From Geothrix edaphica (GTDB lineage: Bacteria; Acidobacteriota; Holophagae; Holophagales; Holophagaceae), in assembly GCF_030268045.1 (NCBI RefSeq), contig NZ_BSDC01000001.1:1-64000 (forward strand): a DNA stretch of 64,000 nucleotides. Direction: 5' to 3'. Every line of letters starts with the position of its first letter. Position 1 is the first letter of the stretch. The notes beneath the pieces were generated by a model, which saw nothing but the letters and a program-made list of their open reading frames with translations, searched no databases and was not told the DNA's origin. Below are positions 43,781-52,984 of this stretch, in pieces. The translations under genes and the position numbers were made by a program.

Positions 43781-45157
43781 TCAGGAGAAGACGCGCATCA
43801 GGGAAAGGCCCCTCTCCTTGATCCGCCTGCGGGTGGCAAATCCGACGGCGACGGCGGGGACAAGAACGCCGGGGCCGAGGCGCCAGATCAGGCAGGCGGC
43901 GGCCCCGCTCAGGGCCCAGGCTAACCCAGGCCGACTCCAGCGGGTGCCCAATCGGTTGGCGGCGAACCACTCGTGCAGCCAAGCGGCGGGCCATGCGACC
44001 ACGGTCGCGGCGGCGCAGCCTTCCGCCCCTCCCAGCCCGCCCATCACGATGAGGGCTCCGGCCAGGGCGAAGCAGCCGACGATCGCGGCCGCGATGGATT
44101 CCAGGAAGAAGCCGCGGATGTGCAGGGCGCTGAGGGAGGCGGCGTGGGCCGACAGGAGCAGGGAACTGGCGGCCACCCACGGGAAGAGGGTCGTCGCGGG
44201 CTGCCAGGCGGGCCCGAGCAGCAGGCGGACGGCCGTCGGAAAGAAGAAGACAGCGAGGATGGTGACGGGGATGTTGAGGAAGAGCTCCGTCTCCACCGCC
44301 GCTGTCACCCCCCGCCGGAGGGCGGAAGGGAGGTGGGCAATGGGCGCCAGGGCCGGCAGGGTCACCCTGGATGCGGCGGCCCTGAACGGTTCGATCAGGC
44401 CCACGGCCCGCAGAGTCAGGCCCATGTACCCCACGGCTACAGGTCCAGCCACGCGCCCCATGATGGAGAGCAGGATCAGGCTGCGGCTCTGGGTCAGGCT
44501 CGTCGTGATGACGAATCCGAACCCGTACTTGATCATCCGCCAGGCACGTGCGGCCTCCCATCGGACCTTCGGAACCAGGCCGACCACCATCCATGGGGCC
44601 ACGCTTTGGAGGAGGGCCCGGAGGGCCGCTCCTGTAATGGGCCCCCAGACCCCCCACCCCGCAAACGCGAGGCAGATGCCCGTGACCTGTCCCAGAATCT
44701 GAACGGCCAATTCGATCAGGAGGACCGGCTTGAAGTTCAGCTGCCGCTCCAGCTTCACGGTGGCCGGAAGGGAGAGGATGTGCAACGGCAGCAGGGTCGC
44801 CATGGCGATCCCGGGCCAGAAGAGGTTGGGAACATGGCTGAAATGGCCGATCGCCTTCAGGCTCAGGGCCGTGAGGCCGGCGACCAGGGCGGAGAGCCCC
44901 AGCATGGTGCCGAGGGCGACGGCATAGTCGGCCTCCTCGGGCTCCTCTTTCTGGGCGAGGAGGTAGGTGCTCAGGCCCAGCCGGCTGACGATCCGCTGGA
45001 TCACGCTGAGCGAGGTGCACATGGCGTAGATCGCGAACTCGTTGGGCCCCAGGGCCCTGGACAGAAGCAGGGCCGACGCGACCGTGACGACCGCCCCGAT
45101 GACATGGTTCAGGGCCACCAGCCCGCCGCCCAGAATGGCTCGTCTCTCTCGGTTCAT
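43781..45157 (-). CDS. Wzx-like oligosaccharide flippase 2
   Basis: This is a second MOP-superfamily flippase, 458 residues with about 12-14 spans. The first span is LNHVIGAVVTVASALLLSRALGPNEFAIY, the familiar Wzx/lipopolysaccharide-export start. The C-terminal part is more Ala-rich. Its ATG overlaps the upstream KpsS-like gene's stop by four bases, so the two are coupled. Its presence beside another flippase gene suggests export of two different units or one duplicated function. Confidence 0.83.
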   Translation of the reverse strand: MNRERRAILGGGLVALNHVIGAVVTVASALLLSRALGPNEFAIYAMCTSLSVIQRIVSRLGLSTYLLAQKEEPEEADYAVALGTMLGLSALVAGLTALSLKAIGHFSHVPNLFWPGIAMATLLPLHILSLPATVKLERQLNFKPVLLIELAVQILGQVTGICLAFAGWGVWGPITGAALRALLQSVAPWMVVGLVPKVRWEAARAWRMIKYGFGFVITTSLTQSRSLILLSIMGRVAGPVAVGYMGLTLRAVGLIEPFRAAASRVTLPALAPIAHLPSALRRGVTAAVETELFLNIPVTILAVFFFPTAVRLLLGPAWQPATTLFPWVAASSLLLSAHAASLSALHIRGFFLESIAAAIVGCFALAGALIVMGGLGGAEGCAAATVVAWPAAWLHEWFAANRLGTRWSRPGLAWALSGAAACLIWRLGPGVLVPAVAVGFATRRRIKERGLSLMRVFS

Positions 45158-46521
45158 TCAGCCTTCCGCTCTGGGGACCGAAGGACCGCCGGCGGCCTCC
45201 CCGCCTCCACAGGGTGGCCCTGTACCGCCACTCGAATGTGCTCCGCCAATGTTCTACCGAAGGGGGATTCGATGACTGGAGAAGGGGCCATCAGGCGCTG
45301 GATCAACCAGTTCGCAAATTTAGCGACTTGAAGCGGGTCGGGTCGATGGGCTTCAGGGTGATCCAGCATGTCCGCCAATTGCTCTGGCCTCGAGGGATCA
45401 ACGGCCTGTGCTAAACCCTCGCGCACGTAGAAGGCCGGGCCGAGTGCCAGCACGGTCTTGCCATGAGAGAGAGCTTCCATTCCAACGGCGGAATTGATCG
45501 TGACCAGGGTGCGGCATCGCTCGACCAACCGAGAAAGACTGGGTCCCCGGCCTGCTCTGGAAACCTTCACACCTCTTGCACGAAGCGAGGACTCCAGGTG
45601 AACGAATTCATCACTTGGTGTCTCAATGGGGTGGGGGCGGAGGATGATCGGGGCGCTTTTCGGGGACAGAGCCGTGGTGAGTCGGATGAGGTCGCTGCAA
45701 CTTGTGGCATGAGCTTCCAGGGTCGGTTGATTCAGGACCATCAGAATGGAGCCGTCAGGGACATCGCTTTCGGATTCGATGGTTTGGAGGTGGGGAAACC
45801 AGGGGGCCGGTGCAAGCTTGGCTTTGGTCGAGGCGGCGAGGCTTGAGAGGGTTTCAAAGGTAGGCCTGCCGGTCAGGATTCGGGCCAGGCATTCGGCCCC
45901 CCTCAGTAGTTGGGGAAAATGAAGACTTGGCCGTGGGGCTGGTACGGATCTGAAGCCCCGCGGAATAAAAAGATCCTTGGGCTCGACGCCGGGAAGGGAG
46001 TCCTCCTCGAGGATCTGGGCCTGCTGGATGGCCTCCTGCCACCTGGGGCCCCAGGGGTGCACGATGAAATGGTCAGAGAGAAAGGAGGGTTGGAGCCCCA
46101 GCTTAGGAATTCCTGCTTCATTTGCCGCAGTATCCAGCAGATAGTTGATCGCGTGATCTGAAGGGCCATAAATCACGATATCTGGCGAAAAATCATCAAT
46201 TTCTTCTTTGACGAATGCTTTTAGATGGATCAACGCATCCATCACCGTGTTTCTGTTCGCACCTGGCCGTCCACCACGTCCTATTAATTCAGAAATAATA
46301 GGATTTCCGATTGAATTGGAAGAATGGGTACGAACCCATGGGGAGTGGCGGAAGTCGCGCCCGGCCCGGCGGAGCTCCAAGCCTGTACACCAAGAGAATC
46401 CAATAAATCGATAGGTGGCATTCGGCATTAACCGAACAAGGGCCTCGAATTGATGTCCATAATATTCCCCTTCTGAAATGCCTATGAGTATCCTCGGGCT
46501 TTTCTGGCGAAAATCTCTCAT
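45154..46521 (-). CDS. Capsule_synth (KpsS/KpsC-like) glycosyltransferase-related protein
   Basis: This soluble protein of 455 residues ends in a region resembling the capsule polysaccharide biosynthesis family (KpsS/KpsC). SAPIILRPHPIETPSDEF and TLVTINSAVGMEALSHGKTVLALGPAFYV are close to the conserved RPHP and INSSVGxEAL-GRAFYD motifs. The N-terminal half (GISEGEYYGHQFEALVRLMPNA) is less familiar. In ABC-exported capsules such proteins lay down a Kdo linker; no kpsM/T/F/U genes are seen here, so the role may differ. The 5' part of the gene is AT-richer than its surroundings. Confidence 0.65.
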   Translation of the reverse strand: MRDFRQKSPRILIGISEGEYYGHQFEALVRLMPNATYRFIGFSWCTGLELRRAGRDFRHSPWVRTHSSNSIGNPIISELIGRGGRPGANRNTVMDALIHLKAFVKEEIDDFSPDIVIYGPSDHAINYLLDTAANEAGIPKLGLQPSFLSDHFIVHPWGPRWQEAIQQAQILEEDSLPGVEPKDLFIPRGFRSVPAPRPSLHFPQLLRGAECLARILTGRPTFETLSSLAASTKAKLAPAPWFPHLQTIESESDVPDGSILMVLNQPTLEAHATSCSDLIRLTTALSPKSAPIILRPHPIETPSDEFVHLESSLRARGVKVSRAGRGPSLSRLVERCRTLVTINSAVGMEALSHGKTVLALGPAFYVREGLAQAVDPSRPEQLADMLDHPEAHRPDPLQVAKFANWLIQRLMAPSPVIESPFGRTLAEHIRVAVQGHPVEAGRPPAVLRSPERKAE

Positions 46522-46654
46522 CAGGGGGCATTCCTAAGTTCAGCGTACGAAGAATGGTAGCATCTGAAGTCCGGCGATCCTTATGCCGTTTTGACTGGCG
46601 GATGTAGGACGCGATGGATGGATGTCAGATGTTCAGGTGAAGGAAGGTTTGCAC
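46522..46654. promoter_or_regulatory. Divergent intergenic region
   Basis: This is a moderately AT-rich spacer between the KpsS-like gene (minus) and a methyltransferase gene (plus), presumably carrying promoters for both arms. No convincing -35/-10 pair is seen. The short open frame from 46622 joined to the methyltransferase is judged to be upstream of its true start. Confidence 0.35.
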
Positions 46655-47602
46655 ATGAAGCTGTGGACCCACATCAGGCGATTGAGGATGGCACGTCGAT
46701 ATCGGTGGGTGGCCGTCCCTTGTCCTGGATGTGGTTCAGACGATCGGAATCCATTGGTGAGTCGGGATCGATTCGGCCTTAAATCGCTGATCTCACAATG
46801 CAACTCGTGTGGTCTTGTCTATACGGCTCGAAATATTGATTCACAACAACTTGATGATTTTTATAAAAACCATTATCGCTTCTTTTACGAGTCTGTAATT
46901 AGGGTAGATGATTCCTATGTTTACCGTTCAGCCGATGCCCTAAAAGCGGCCTATAGGATGGCCAGAGTGCAGGAAACCCTCGGTGACTTCAGTCGCGTTC
47001 TGGAACTTGGATGCGGGCTGGGGTTCTTTCTCCGGGAGGCCAAGGCGAGGGGCTGCAGGGAAGTTCTTGGGCTGGAACCCGGTGAGGCTTTCCACGCCTA
47101 CTGTGTCCAGCAGAATGGATTGAATGGGCAGGTTGAGGCCTGTAGCTATGAAACCCTGCAAGCATTGCCCTTCCGGCCCGACCTGGTGGTGCTGTTCCAT
47201 GTTCTGGAGCACATGCCGAATCCGGGTGGGTGCCTGGACTGGATCCGGGCGCATATGGACCCGGAAGGCAGTTTGGTCCTAGAGGTGCCAGATCTGATGG
47301 GCGACTGGTCAGATGTCGGTCTAGGCAATTTCCATTTCGGCCATCGGACCTATTTTAGTTCTCACAGCCTCTCGCATCTGCTCAAGAAACATGGATTCCA
47401 TGTTTTCGCGAAGCAGACGGATCATGTCGGCATCTATCCGGGCAACCTGCGGATATTCGCGCGTTTGAGGGAATCCGAGGGTGTCGAGGTGCCGGAGGAG
47501 GCGGGTCTCACTCCCGCCCAATGGGTCATGGAGTGTCTCGAAACCTGGGCCAGCAGCCGATGGGATCGGAGAATCATCAAGACGATCGCTTGCCGGACAT
47601 GA
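46655..47602 (+). CDS. Class I SAM-dependent methyltransferase with N-terminal zinc ribbon
   Basis: This methyltransferase has 315 residues from the ATG at 46655, which has AGGAAGG seven bases upstream. An ATG at 46622 would give 326. An N-terminal CPGCGS...CNSCGLVYTA zinc ribbon precedes the Rossmann domain, with VLELGCGLGFFLREAKARG (motif I) and VVLFHVLEHMPNPGGCL (motif for Methyltransf_23). Such proteins often act in sugar or polysaccharide modification. Bases 46810-46930 are AT-rich. It is convergent with the WbuB-like gene and is the only plus-strand gene within the minus arm. Confidence 0.82.
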   Translation: MKLWTHIRRLRMARRYRWVAVPCPGCGSDDRNPLVSRDRFGLKSLISQCNSCGLVYTARNIDSQQLDDFYKNHYRFFYESVIRVDDSYVYRSADALKAAYRMARVQETLGDFSRVLELGCGLGFFLREAKARGCREVLGLEPGEAFHAYCVQQNGLNGQVEACSYETLQALPFRPDLVVLFHVLEHMPNPGGCLDWIRAHMDPEGSLVLEVPDLMGDWSDVGLGNFHFGHRTYFSSHSLSHLLKKHGFHVFAKQTDHVGIYPGNLRIFARLRESEGVEVPEEAGLTPAQWVMECLETWASSRWDRRIIKTIACRT

Positions 47603-47621
47603 AGAGACGGAAGGCACGGCC

Positions 47622-48854
47622 TCATGGGCTGGTGGTTCGAACTTCCTCCACCCAGGCTTCCAGCGAAGAGATCAAGGTCGCCCGATGGAAGTGGCTGGCG
47701 CAGGCATCCCGGCCCCTCTGGCCCATGGCCAAGCGCTCCTGGCTTGGGAGGTCCGCGAGTTCCCGCACGCGCTGGGCCAGGGCCGTCCCGTCGCCGGCCG
47801 GGCAGGTGAGACCGGCACCCGCCTCGGCGATGATGCGGGCCCCCTCTCCGTCCAGCATGCCCAGGACGGGAACTCCGGAGGCCATGTAGGCCTGCACCTT
47901 GCCCGGGATGGTCAGGCTGAAGGCTGGGTCCCTCCTGAGGCTGACGAGGAGGGCCTGGGCGCCCCGCATGAAGGCCGGCATGCGCTCCAGGGGATGGCGG
48001 CCGAGGAGGTGGACCCGGTCTCCGAGCCCCCGCGCTTGAATTCCCGCCCGAAGGGCCGCAGCAGCGCGGCCGTCGCCTACGATGAGCCAGCGGATGTCGG
48101 CGCGGGCCTTCAGGGCCTCCGCCGCATCCAGGATTGCCGGAAAATCCTGGGCCTCCCCGATGTTGCCCGCGAACATCACGTTGAAGGTGTCCTGGAACGG
48201 GGCCAGTTCCGGAGCGGGTGGCACCTCCTCCAGGGGCCCATGGAAGACGGGTTCGGCCCAGCCGGGGAAGTAGCGGACCTTGGTGGTGTCGCGCGCGTAC
48301 CTGGCGATGTTCGGAAGGAAGGCCTTCGACTGGACGAGGATGCGGTCGCAGCGACGGTAGATGAAGGACACCAGCCGACCCACCAGGCCCAGCAGACGCG
48401 GAGCCTGCACGGCGCCCACCGCGGCGAGCGACTCGGGCCACAGGTCGAGCACCCACATGAGGAGGGGGGCTTTCTTCAGGCGGCGGAACCAGATGGCGGG
48501 CAGGGCGGCCGTGATGGGAGAGGTCTGGAACACGAAGATCGCATCGAAGGCCTGGCCCCGCAGGCGCCAGGTTCCGAACCCTAGGCCGGACAGGACGAAG
48601 CTGAGGTAGTTGAGTGCCAGGCGGAGGCTGCCCTTTCCCCGCGAGAGGAGGGGGACGCGCAGGACCCTGGCCCCGGCGTATTCGCCGAAGTCGCCCGGTG
48701 ATGACTTGAACGCGGGGTAGACCTGGCCTTCGGGGTAGTTCGGGTGGCCGGTGAGCACCGTCACCTCGTGCCCCCGGACAACCAGGTCTTCGACGAGGTC
48801 ATTGATCCTGAACGGCTCGGGCCAGAAGTACTGGGTCACCACGAGGAGTCGCAA
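47622..48854 (-). CDS. wbuB: WbuB-like GT4 glycosyltransferase (L-fucosamine transferase)
   Basis: This GT-B glycosyltransferase has 410 residues. It starts VVTQYFWPEPFRINDLVEDL and has GHPNYPEGQVYPAF, hallmarks of WbuB, which adds L-FucNAc. The donor domain shows FAGNIGEAQDFPAILDAAEAL and GIQARGLGDRVHLLGRHP. It lies ten bases after fnlC on the minus strand, exactly as wbuB follows fnlABC in several O-antigen clusters. The donor should therefore be UDP-L-FucNAc or its amidino derivative. Confidence 0.88.
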   Translation of the reverse strand: MRLLVVTQYFWPEPFRINDLVEDLVVRGHEVTVLTGHPNYPEGQVYPAFKSSPGDFGEYAGARVLRVPLLSRGKGSLRLALNYLSFVLSGLGFGTWRLRGQAFDAIFVFQTSPITAALPAIWFRRLKKAPLLMWVLDLWPESLAAVGAVQAPRLLGLVGRLVSFIYRRCDRILVQSKAFLPNIARYARDTTKVRYFPGWAEPVFHGPLEEVPPAPELAPFQDTFNVMFAGNIGEAQDFPAILDAAEALKARADIRWLIVGDGRAAAALRAGIQARGLGDRVHLLGRHPLERMPAFMRGAQALLVSLRRDPAFSLTIPGKVQAYMASGVPVLGMLDGEGARIIAEAGAGLTCPAGDGTALAQRVRELADLPSQERLAMGQRGRDACASHFHRATLISSLEAWVEEVRTTSP

Positions 48855-48864
48855 GCGTGCTCCC

Positions 48865-49998
48865 CTAGTCGTATTTGCGCCACACGACCCGGTTCACATA
48901 GTCCGTGTAGCTGTGGATGATCCGCACGACCTTGTCCGAGACATCCGGCATGCCGTAGTCCGCCACGAGGCGTGGCCGGGGCGAATGCCCTTCCGCCCTC
49001 GAACGGAGGAGGGCCAGACCCTGGCGGACCCGGTCCACTTCCAGGCCGACCATCATGACGGCGGCTTCCTCCATGCCCTCGGGCCGCTCGTGGGCTTCCC
49101 GGAGGTTGAGCGCGGGGAAGCCGAGAATGGACGATTCCTCGGTGACGGTTCCGCTGTCGGACAGCACCGCCCGGGCCGAGAGCTGGAGCTTGATGTAGTC
49201 GTTGAATCCCAGCGGTTTCAGCAGGGAGACGCAGGGCGGGAAGGTGATGCCTTCGGCCTCGATCCGCTTTCGGGTGCGGGGGTGCGTCGAGACGATGACC
49301 GGAAGCCCGTGGTCGGCGGCGAGGGTGTTCAGCACGGCCACGAGCTTGGCGAAGGTGCGGGGCGACTCGATATTCTCTTCCCGGTGGGCGCTCACGACGA
49401 AGTAGCGATCCGCCTCCAGTCCCAGCCTCTGGAGTGCGTCGGAGGCGTCGATGCGCGGGCGGTAGTGGCTGAGGACTTCATACATGGGGCTGCCGGTCTT
49501 GATCACGAGATCGGGCGGGAGCCCTTCCCGCAGCAGGTAGTCCCGGGCGATGGAGCTGTAGGTGAGGTTCACGTCGGCCGTGTGATCCACGATCCGGCGA
49601 TTGGTCTCCTCGGGGACGCGCTGGTCGAAGCAGCGGTTTCCGGCTTCCATGTGGAAGATGGGGATCTGCCGCCGCTTGGCCGGAATGGCCGCCAGACAGC
49701 TGTTGGTGTCCCCCAGGACGAGGAGCGCCTCGGGCCGCACCTCGGCGAGCACCTTGTCGACGGAGGCGATGATGTTCCCGATGGTTTCGGCCACGCCACC
49801 GGTGGCGCTGTCCAGGAAGTGATCGGGGCGCCGGATGCCCAGGTCGTCGAAGAAGACCTGGTTGAGCTCGTAGTTGTAATTCTGCCCGGTGTGGACGAGG
49901 ACGTGGTCGCAGTGCTCGTCGAGGCGGGCGAGCACTCGGGACAGGCGGATGATTTCCGGGCGGGTGCCGACGACGGTAGCGACCTTCAGCTTCTTCAC
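48865..49998 (-). CDS. fnlC: UDP-N-acetylglucosamine 2-epimerase type enzyme FnlC
   Basis: This non-hydrolysing UDP-sugar 2-epimerase (377 residues) catalyses the last step to UDP-L-FucNAc. Typical FnlC/CapG features are VGTRPEIIRLSRVL, HTGQNYNYELNQVFFDDLGI, LGDTNSCLAAIPAKRR and HMEAGNRCFDQRVPEE. The start overlaps the fnlB stop by four bases. A homologous reaction is done by WbpI on the diamino-glucuronate pathway, but these motifs and the context favour FnlC. Confidence 0.92.
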   Translation of the reverse strand: MKKLKVATVVGTRPEIIRLSRVLARLDEHCDHVLVHTGQNYNYELNQVFFDDLGIRRPDHFLDSATGGVAETIGNIIASVDKVLAEVRPEALLVLGDTNSCLAAIPAKRRQIPIFHMEAGNRCFDQRVPEETNRRIVDHTADVNLTYSSIARDYLLREGLPPDLVIKTGSPMYEVLSHYRPRIDASDALQRLGLEADRYFVVSAHREENIESPRTFAKLVAVLNTLAADHGLPVIVSTHPRTRKRIEAEGITFPPCVSLLKPLGFNDYIKLQLSARAVLSDSGTVTEESSILGFPALNLREAHERPEGMEEAAVMMVGLEVDRVRQGLALLRSRAEGHSPRPRLVADYGMPDVSDKVVRIIHSYTDYVNRVVWRKYD

Positions 49999-51107
49999 GG
50001 GATCACCTTCATGGGGATCGTGTCCGGCCGAGTCCGGTCGAACACCTCGTTGGCCCAGAGCATCACGATGAGTTCATCCTGACCGATGTTGGTGATGTTG
50101 TGGGTCCATCCAGGCACGGTTTCGACGATCCGGCCCTCCCCGCCCTGGACGCTCAAGGTGTGGATCTGACCCGTATCCATCTGGCGGAATTCAAAACGGG
50201 CCGTTCCTCGGATGACCAGGAACTTCTCGGTCTTGCTGTGGTGGTAATGGTCTCCGCGGGTGACGCCGGGGTGTGCTGTGAAGTAGGAGAACTGGCCGCA
50301 ATCGTGCGTCTTCAGCATTTCCGCGAATTCGCCGCGAGCATCTACGTATCGCGGCACCTGATAGTCGAAGGCCTGGGGGTCCAGGTGGCTGAGATAGGTG
50401 GCATAGAGGGCCCGGACGAGTCCTGACCCGGCCCGGGGTGCCGCCAGGGAGACTCGGCTTTCGGCGAAGGAACGGAGGATCTCGGCCACTTCTCCCACGG
50501 TGGTCTCGAAGACGGGGTCGACCTGGACGAAGCCGGAGATCGTGCTGGGCGTCTCCAGCAGGCGCAGGAATGCGTCGAGGACATCGTCGATGTAGACGAG
50601 CCGGAGGGGGGCCGCAGGATCGTGGATCGTGATCGGCAATCCACGCGAGATGTTGTAGCAGAAGGTCGCCACAGCGGAGTTGTAGTTCGGTCGGCTCCAC
50701 TTCCCGAACACGTTGGCCAGGCGGAAGATGTGGACCGGGGCGCCGGTGCGCTCCCCATAGGCCAGGAGCGACGCTTCCGCCTGCCGCTTGCTCAATCCGT
50801 AGGGGTTGTCCAGGGTGGCCTGGATGGAGGAGGAGAAGACCACGGGGACGGTCCGCCCGGTGTCGGCCAGGGCTTCACCGAGAAGGCGGGTGAAGTCGGC
50901 GTTGCCCGTGGTGAACTCGGCGGGATCCGTCGGGCGGTTCACGCCCGCGAGATGGAACACCACCTCCGCCTGGCGGGCCGCCTCAAGAAGCATGCCGTGC
51001 GGCGTGTCCGCCTCGACCTCCAGGATGTCCCGGTGGCCGATCTCCTGCAGACGGAGCAGGAGATTCCGGCCGATGAATCCCCTGGATCCGGTGACGAGGA
51101 TGCGCAT
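49995..51107 (-). CDS. fnlB: FnlB/CapF: bifunctional reductase and cupin epimerase
   Basis: This protein (370 residues) makes UDP-6-deoxy-L-TalNAc. The N-terminal SDR domain (GSRGFIGRNLLLRLQEIG, YGLSKRQAE with the catalytic Tyr/Lys region) is followed by a C-terminal cupin, GQFSYFTAHPGVTRGDHYHHSKTEKFLVIRG, with the zinc-binding His/Glu cluster. This two-domain layout is diagnostic of CapF/FnlB. It lies six bases after fnlA. Confidence 0.94.
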   Translation of the reverse strand: MRILVTGSRGFIGRNLLLRLQEIGHRDILEVEADTPHGMLLEAARQAEVVFHLAGVNRPTDPAEFTTGNADFTRLLGEALADTGRTVPVVFSSSIQATLDNPYGLSKRQAEASLLAYGERTGAPVHIFRLANVFGKWSRPNYNSAVATFCYNISRGLPITIHDPAAPLRLVYIDDVLDAFLRLLETPSTISGFVQVDPVFETTVGEVAEILRSFAESRVSLAAPRAGSGLVRALYATYLSHLDPQAFDYQVPRYVDARGEFAEMLKTHDCGQFSYFTAHPGVTRGDHYHHSKTEKFLVIRGTARFEFRQMDTGQIHTLSVQGGEGRIVETVPGWTHNITNIGQDELIVMLWANEVFDRTRPDTIPMKVIP

Positions 51108-51113
51108 GGGGCC

Positions 51114-52148
51114 TCAGGCCTCGGCCACGGCCTGCTCGCCGTTGGCGATGCGCCGCATGAAATCGAGCTTCAGGAGGAGTTCCTCCATGCCCGTCTGATC
51201 CAGACGGTGCGTGTTGTGGGAGTTGTAATCCTCGCCGAGCGTGATGGACGTCTCCCCCTGTTCGACGAACTTGGCATAGTTGAGGTCGCGGCCATCGGGT
51301 GGGATCCGGTAGTAGCCCCCGAGATCCTCGGCGGCGGCTAGCTCTTCGCGGGTGAGCAGGGACTCGTACAGCTTCTCGCCGTGGCGGGTGCCGATCTCCC
51401 TGATTTCGTGATCCGGCCGCTTCATCAGGGCGAGGACCGCCTGGGCGAGGACCTTGATCGTCGCGGCCGGAGCCTTCTGGACGAAGATGTCGCCGTTCCG
51501 CCCATGGGCGAACGCGTACAGCACCAGCTCGACGGCATCCTCGAGCGTCATCATGAAGCGGGTCATGGCGGGGTCAGTGATGGTGATGGGCTGTCCCGCG
51601 AGGACCTGATCCACGAACAGGGGGATCACCGATCCGCGCGAGGCCATGACGTTTCCGTACCGCGTCCCGCAGATCACCGTGTCGGTCGCGTCCAGGTTGC
51701 GGGAGGTCGCCACCATGACCTTCTCCAGCATGGCCTTGGAGATGCCCATGGCATTGATCGGATAGACCGCCTTGTCGGTGCTCAGGCAGACCACCCGTTT
51801 GACCCCGGCGTCGATGGCGGCATCCAGGACGTTTTCAGTGCCGATGATGTTGGTCCGCACGGCCTCCATCGGGTGGAATTCGCAAGAGGGGACCTGCTTC
51901 AGGGCCGCGGCATGGAAGCAGAAATCGACTCCGCGCATGGCCGCTTTGACGCTCTTGGGGTTTCTGACGTCCCCGATGTAGAACTTCAGCTTCGGATCCT
52001 TGTAGCGCTTCCGCATGTCGTCCTGCTTCTTCTCGTCGCGGCTGAAGATCCGGATTTCGCGAAGATCGGAATGGATGAACCTGCGGAGCACCGCGTTGCC
52101 GAAGGAACCAGTTCCGCCGGTGATCAGGAGGGTGCGATCGTTGAACAT
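51114..52148 (-). CDS. fnlA: FnlA/CapE: UDP-GlcNAc 4,6-dehydratase/5-epimerase
   Basis: This SDR enzyme (344 residues) begins UDP-L-FucNAc synthesis. The ATG at 52148 gives MFNDRTLLITGGTGSFGNAV, with the NAD glycine motif; an upstream ATG at 52184 would add 12 residues of no homology. Other marks are RIFSRDEKKQDDMRKRY, HAAALKQVPSCEFHPMEAVRTN and the Met/Lys-type active site in KAVYPINAMGISKAMLEK. Length matches the 344-345 residues usual for CapE/FnlA. Confidence 0.93.
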   Translation of the reverse strand: MFNDRTLLITGGTGSFGNAVLRRFIHSDLREIRIFSRDEKKQDDMRKRYKDPKLKFYIGDVRNPKSVKAAMRGVDFCFHAAALKQVPSCEFHPMEAVRTNIIGTENVLDAAIDAGVKRVVCLSTDKAVYPINAMGISKAMLEKVMVATSRNLDATDTVICGTRYGNVMASRGSVIPLFVDQVLAGQPITITDPAMTRFMMTLEDAVELVLYAFAHGRNGDIFVQKAPAATIKVLAQAVLALMKRPDHEIREIGTRHGEKLYESLLTREELAAAEDLGGYYRIPPDGRDLNYAKFVEQGETSITLGEDYNSHNTHRLDQTGMEELLLKLDFMRRIANGEQAVAEA

Positions 52149-52202
52149 GGGTGGGCCTTGTGGTTGTTCCGGATCGGGCGACATGTCGGGGTGAAGGGGG
52201 AT

Positions 52203-52982
52203 CTAGGGCTTATTGAGTGTTCGAGCGATGAGGTCGTCCTTCGACGAGGGGGTGGGGTAGTTGATCAGCACCGCCCGGTAGGGTCCCTTGAAAACGAAGA
52301 GGCTACCAGCAGCCGCCCCCACCACGCCGCATGTCTCGAAGAGGCGGCCGAGGTCCTGCAAGGATCCGGCGCCCCCCAGGAAGGTCATGGGAATCTGGAC
52401 GGCCTTTCGGATGGCCAGGGCCAGGTCGAGATCGTAGCCCTTGCCGACGCCGTCCCGGTCGACGGAGTTGATGACGATCTCGCCGGCGCCGAGGGACTCG
52501 ACTTCCTGGGCCACCTCCACGGGGGACCGCCCCGTCCTGCGCTGGCCGTTGTGGGTCCATACCTCGTGCCCGCGGGCGCCAAGGGTCCGCGTATCCAGTA
52601 CCACCACCACGCTCTGGGCGCCCACTTCCCCCGCGGCCTCCGAGATTAGGGCGGGGCGTTCCAGGGCCGCGGAGCTCATGGCGACCTTCTCGACGCCGAG
52701 TCCGATGATCCGGCGGGCCTGGTCGGCGGTCTTCACCCCCCCGCCGTAGCAGAGCGGCATCCGGCATTCGGCGGCCAGGTTCGCGATCAGCCTGAAGTCG
52801 GGTTCCGCCTGGTTTACGGTGGCATCAATGTCCAGCACCGTGAGTTCGTCAGTCTCCTTCTCGTTGAAGATCTTGACTGCGTTGATGGGGTCACCGACGT
52901 ACTTCGGGTCCTTGAACTGAACTGTCTTGACAAGGCCCCCCCGGTGGACGAGCAGGCACGGGATGATCCGAGGGCGGAGCAT
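52203..52982 (-). CDS. hisF: HisF-like cyclase subunit for sugar amidation (HisF2/WbuZ type)
   Basis: This (beta/alpha)8 barrel of the HisF family has 259 residues from the ATG at 52982: MLRPRIIPCLLVHRGGLVKT. In the polysaccharide-associated form it channels ammonia from HisH to a sugar amidotransferase rather than making imidazole glycerol phosphate. The DIDAT and GAGEIVINSVDRDGVGKGYD regions keep the barrel Asp residues. It starts two bases after the hisH stop. No other histidine genes are present here, which supports the sugar role. Confidence 0.88.
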   Translation of the reverse strand: MLRPRIIPCLLVHRGGLVKTVQFKDPKYVGDPINAVKIFNEKETDELTVLDIDATVNQAEPDFRLIANLAAECRMPLCYGGGVKTADQARRIIGLGVEKVAMSSAALERPALISEAAGEVGAQSVVVVLDTRTLGARGHEVWTHNGQRRTGRSPVEVAQEVESLGAGEIVINSVDRDGVGKGYDLDLALAIRKAVQIPMTFLGGAGSLQDLGRLFETCGVVGAAAGSLFVFKGPYRAVLINYPTPSSKDDLIARTLNKP

Positions 52983-52984
52983 CT

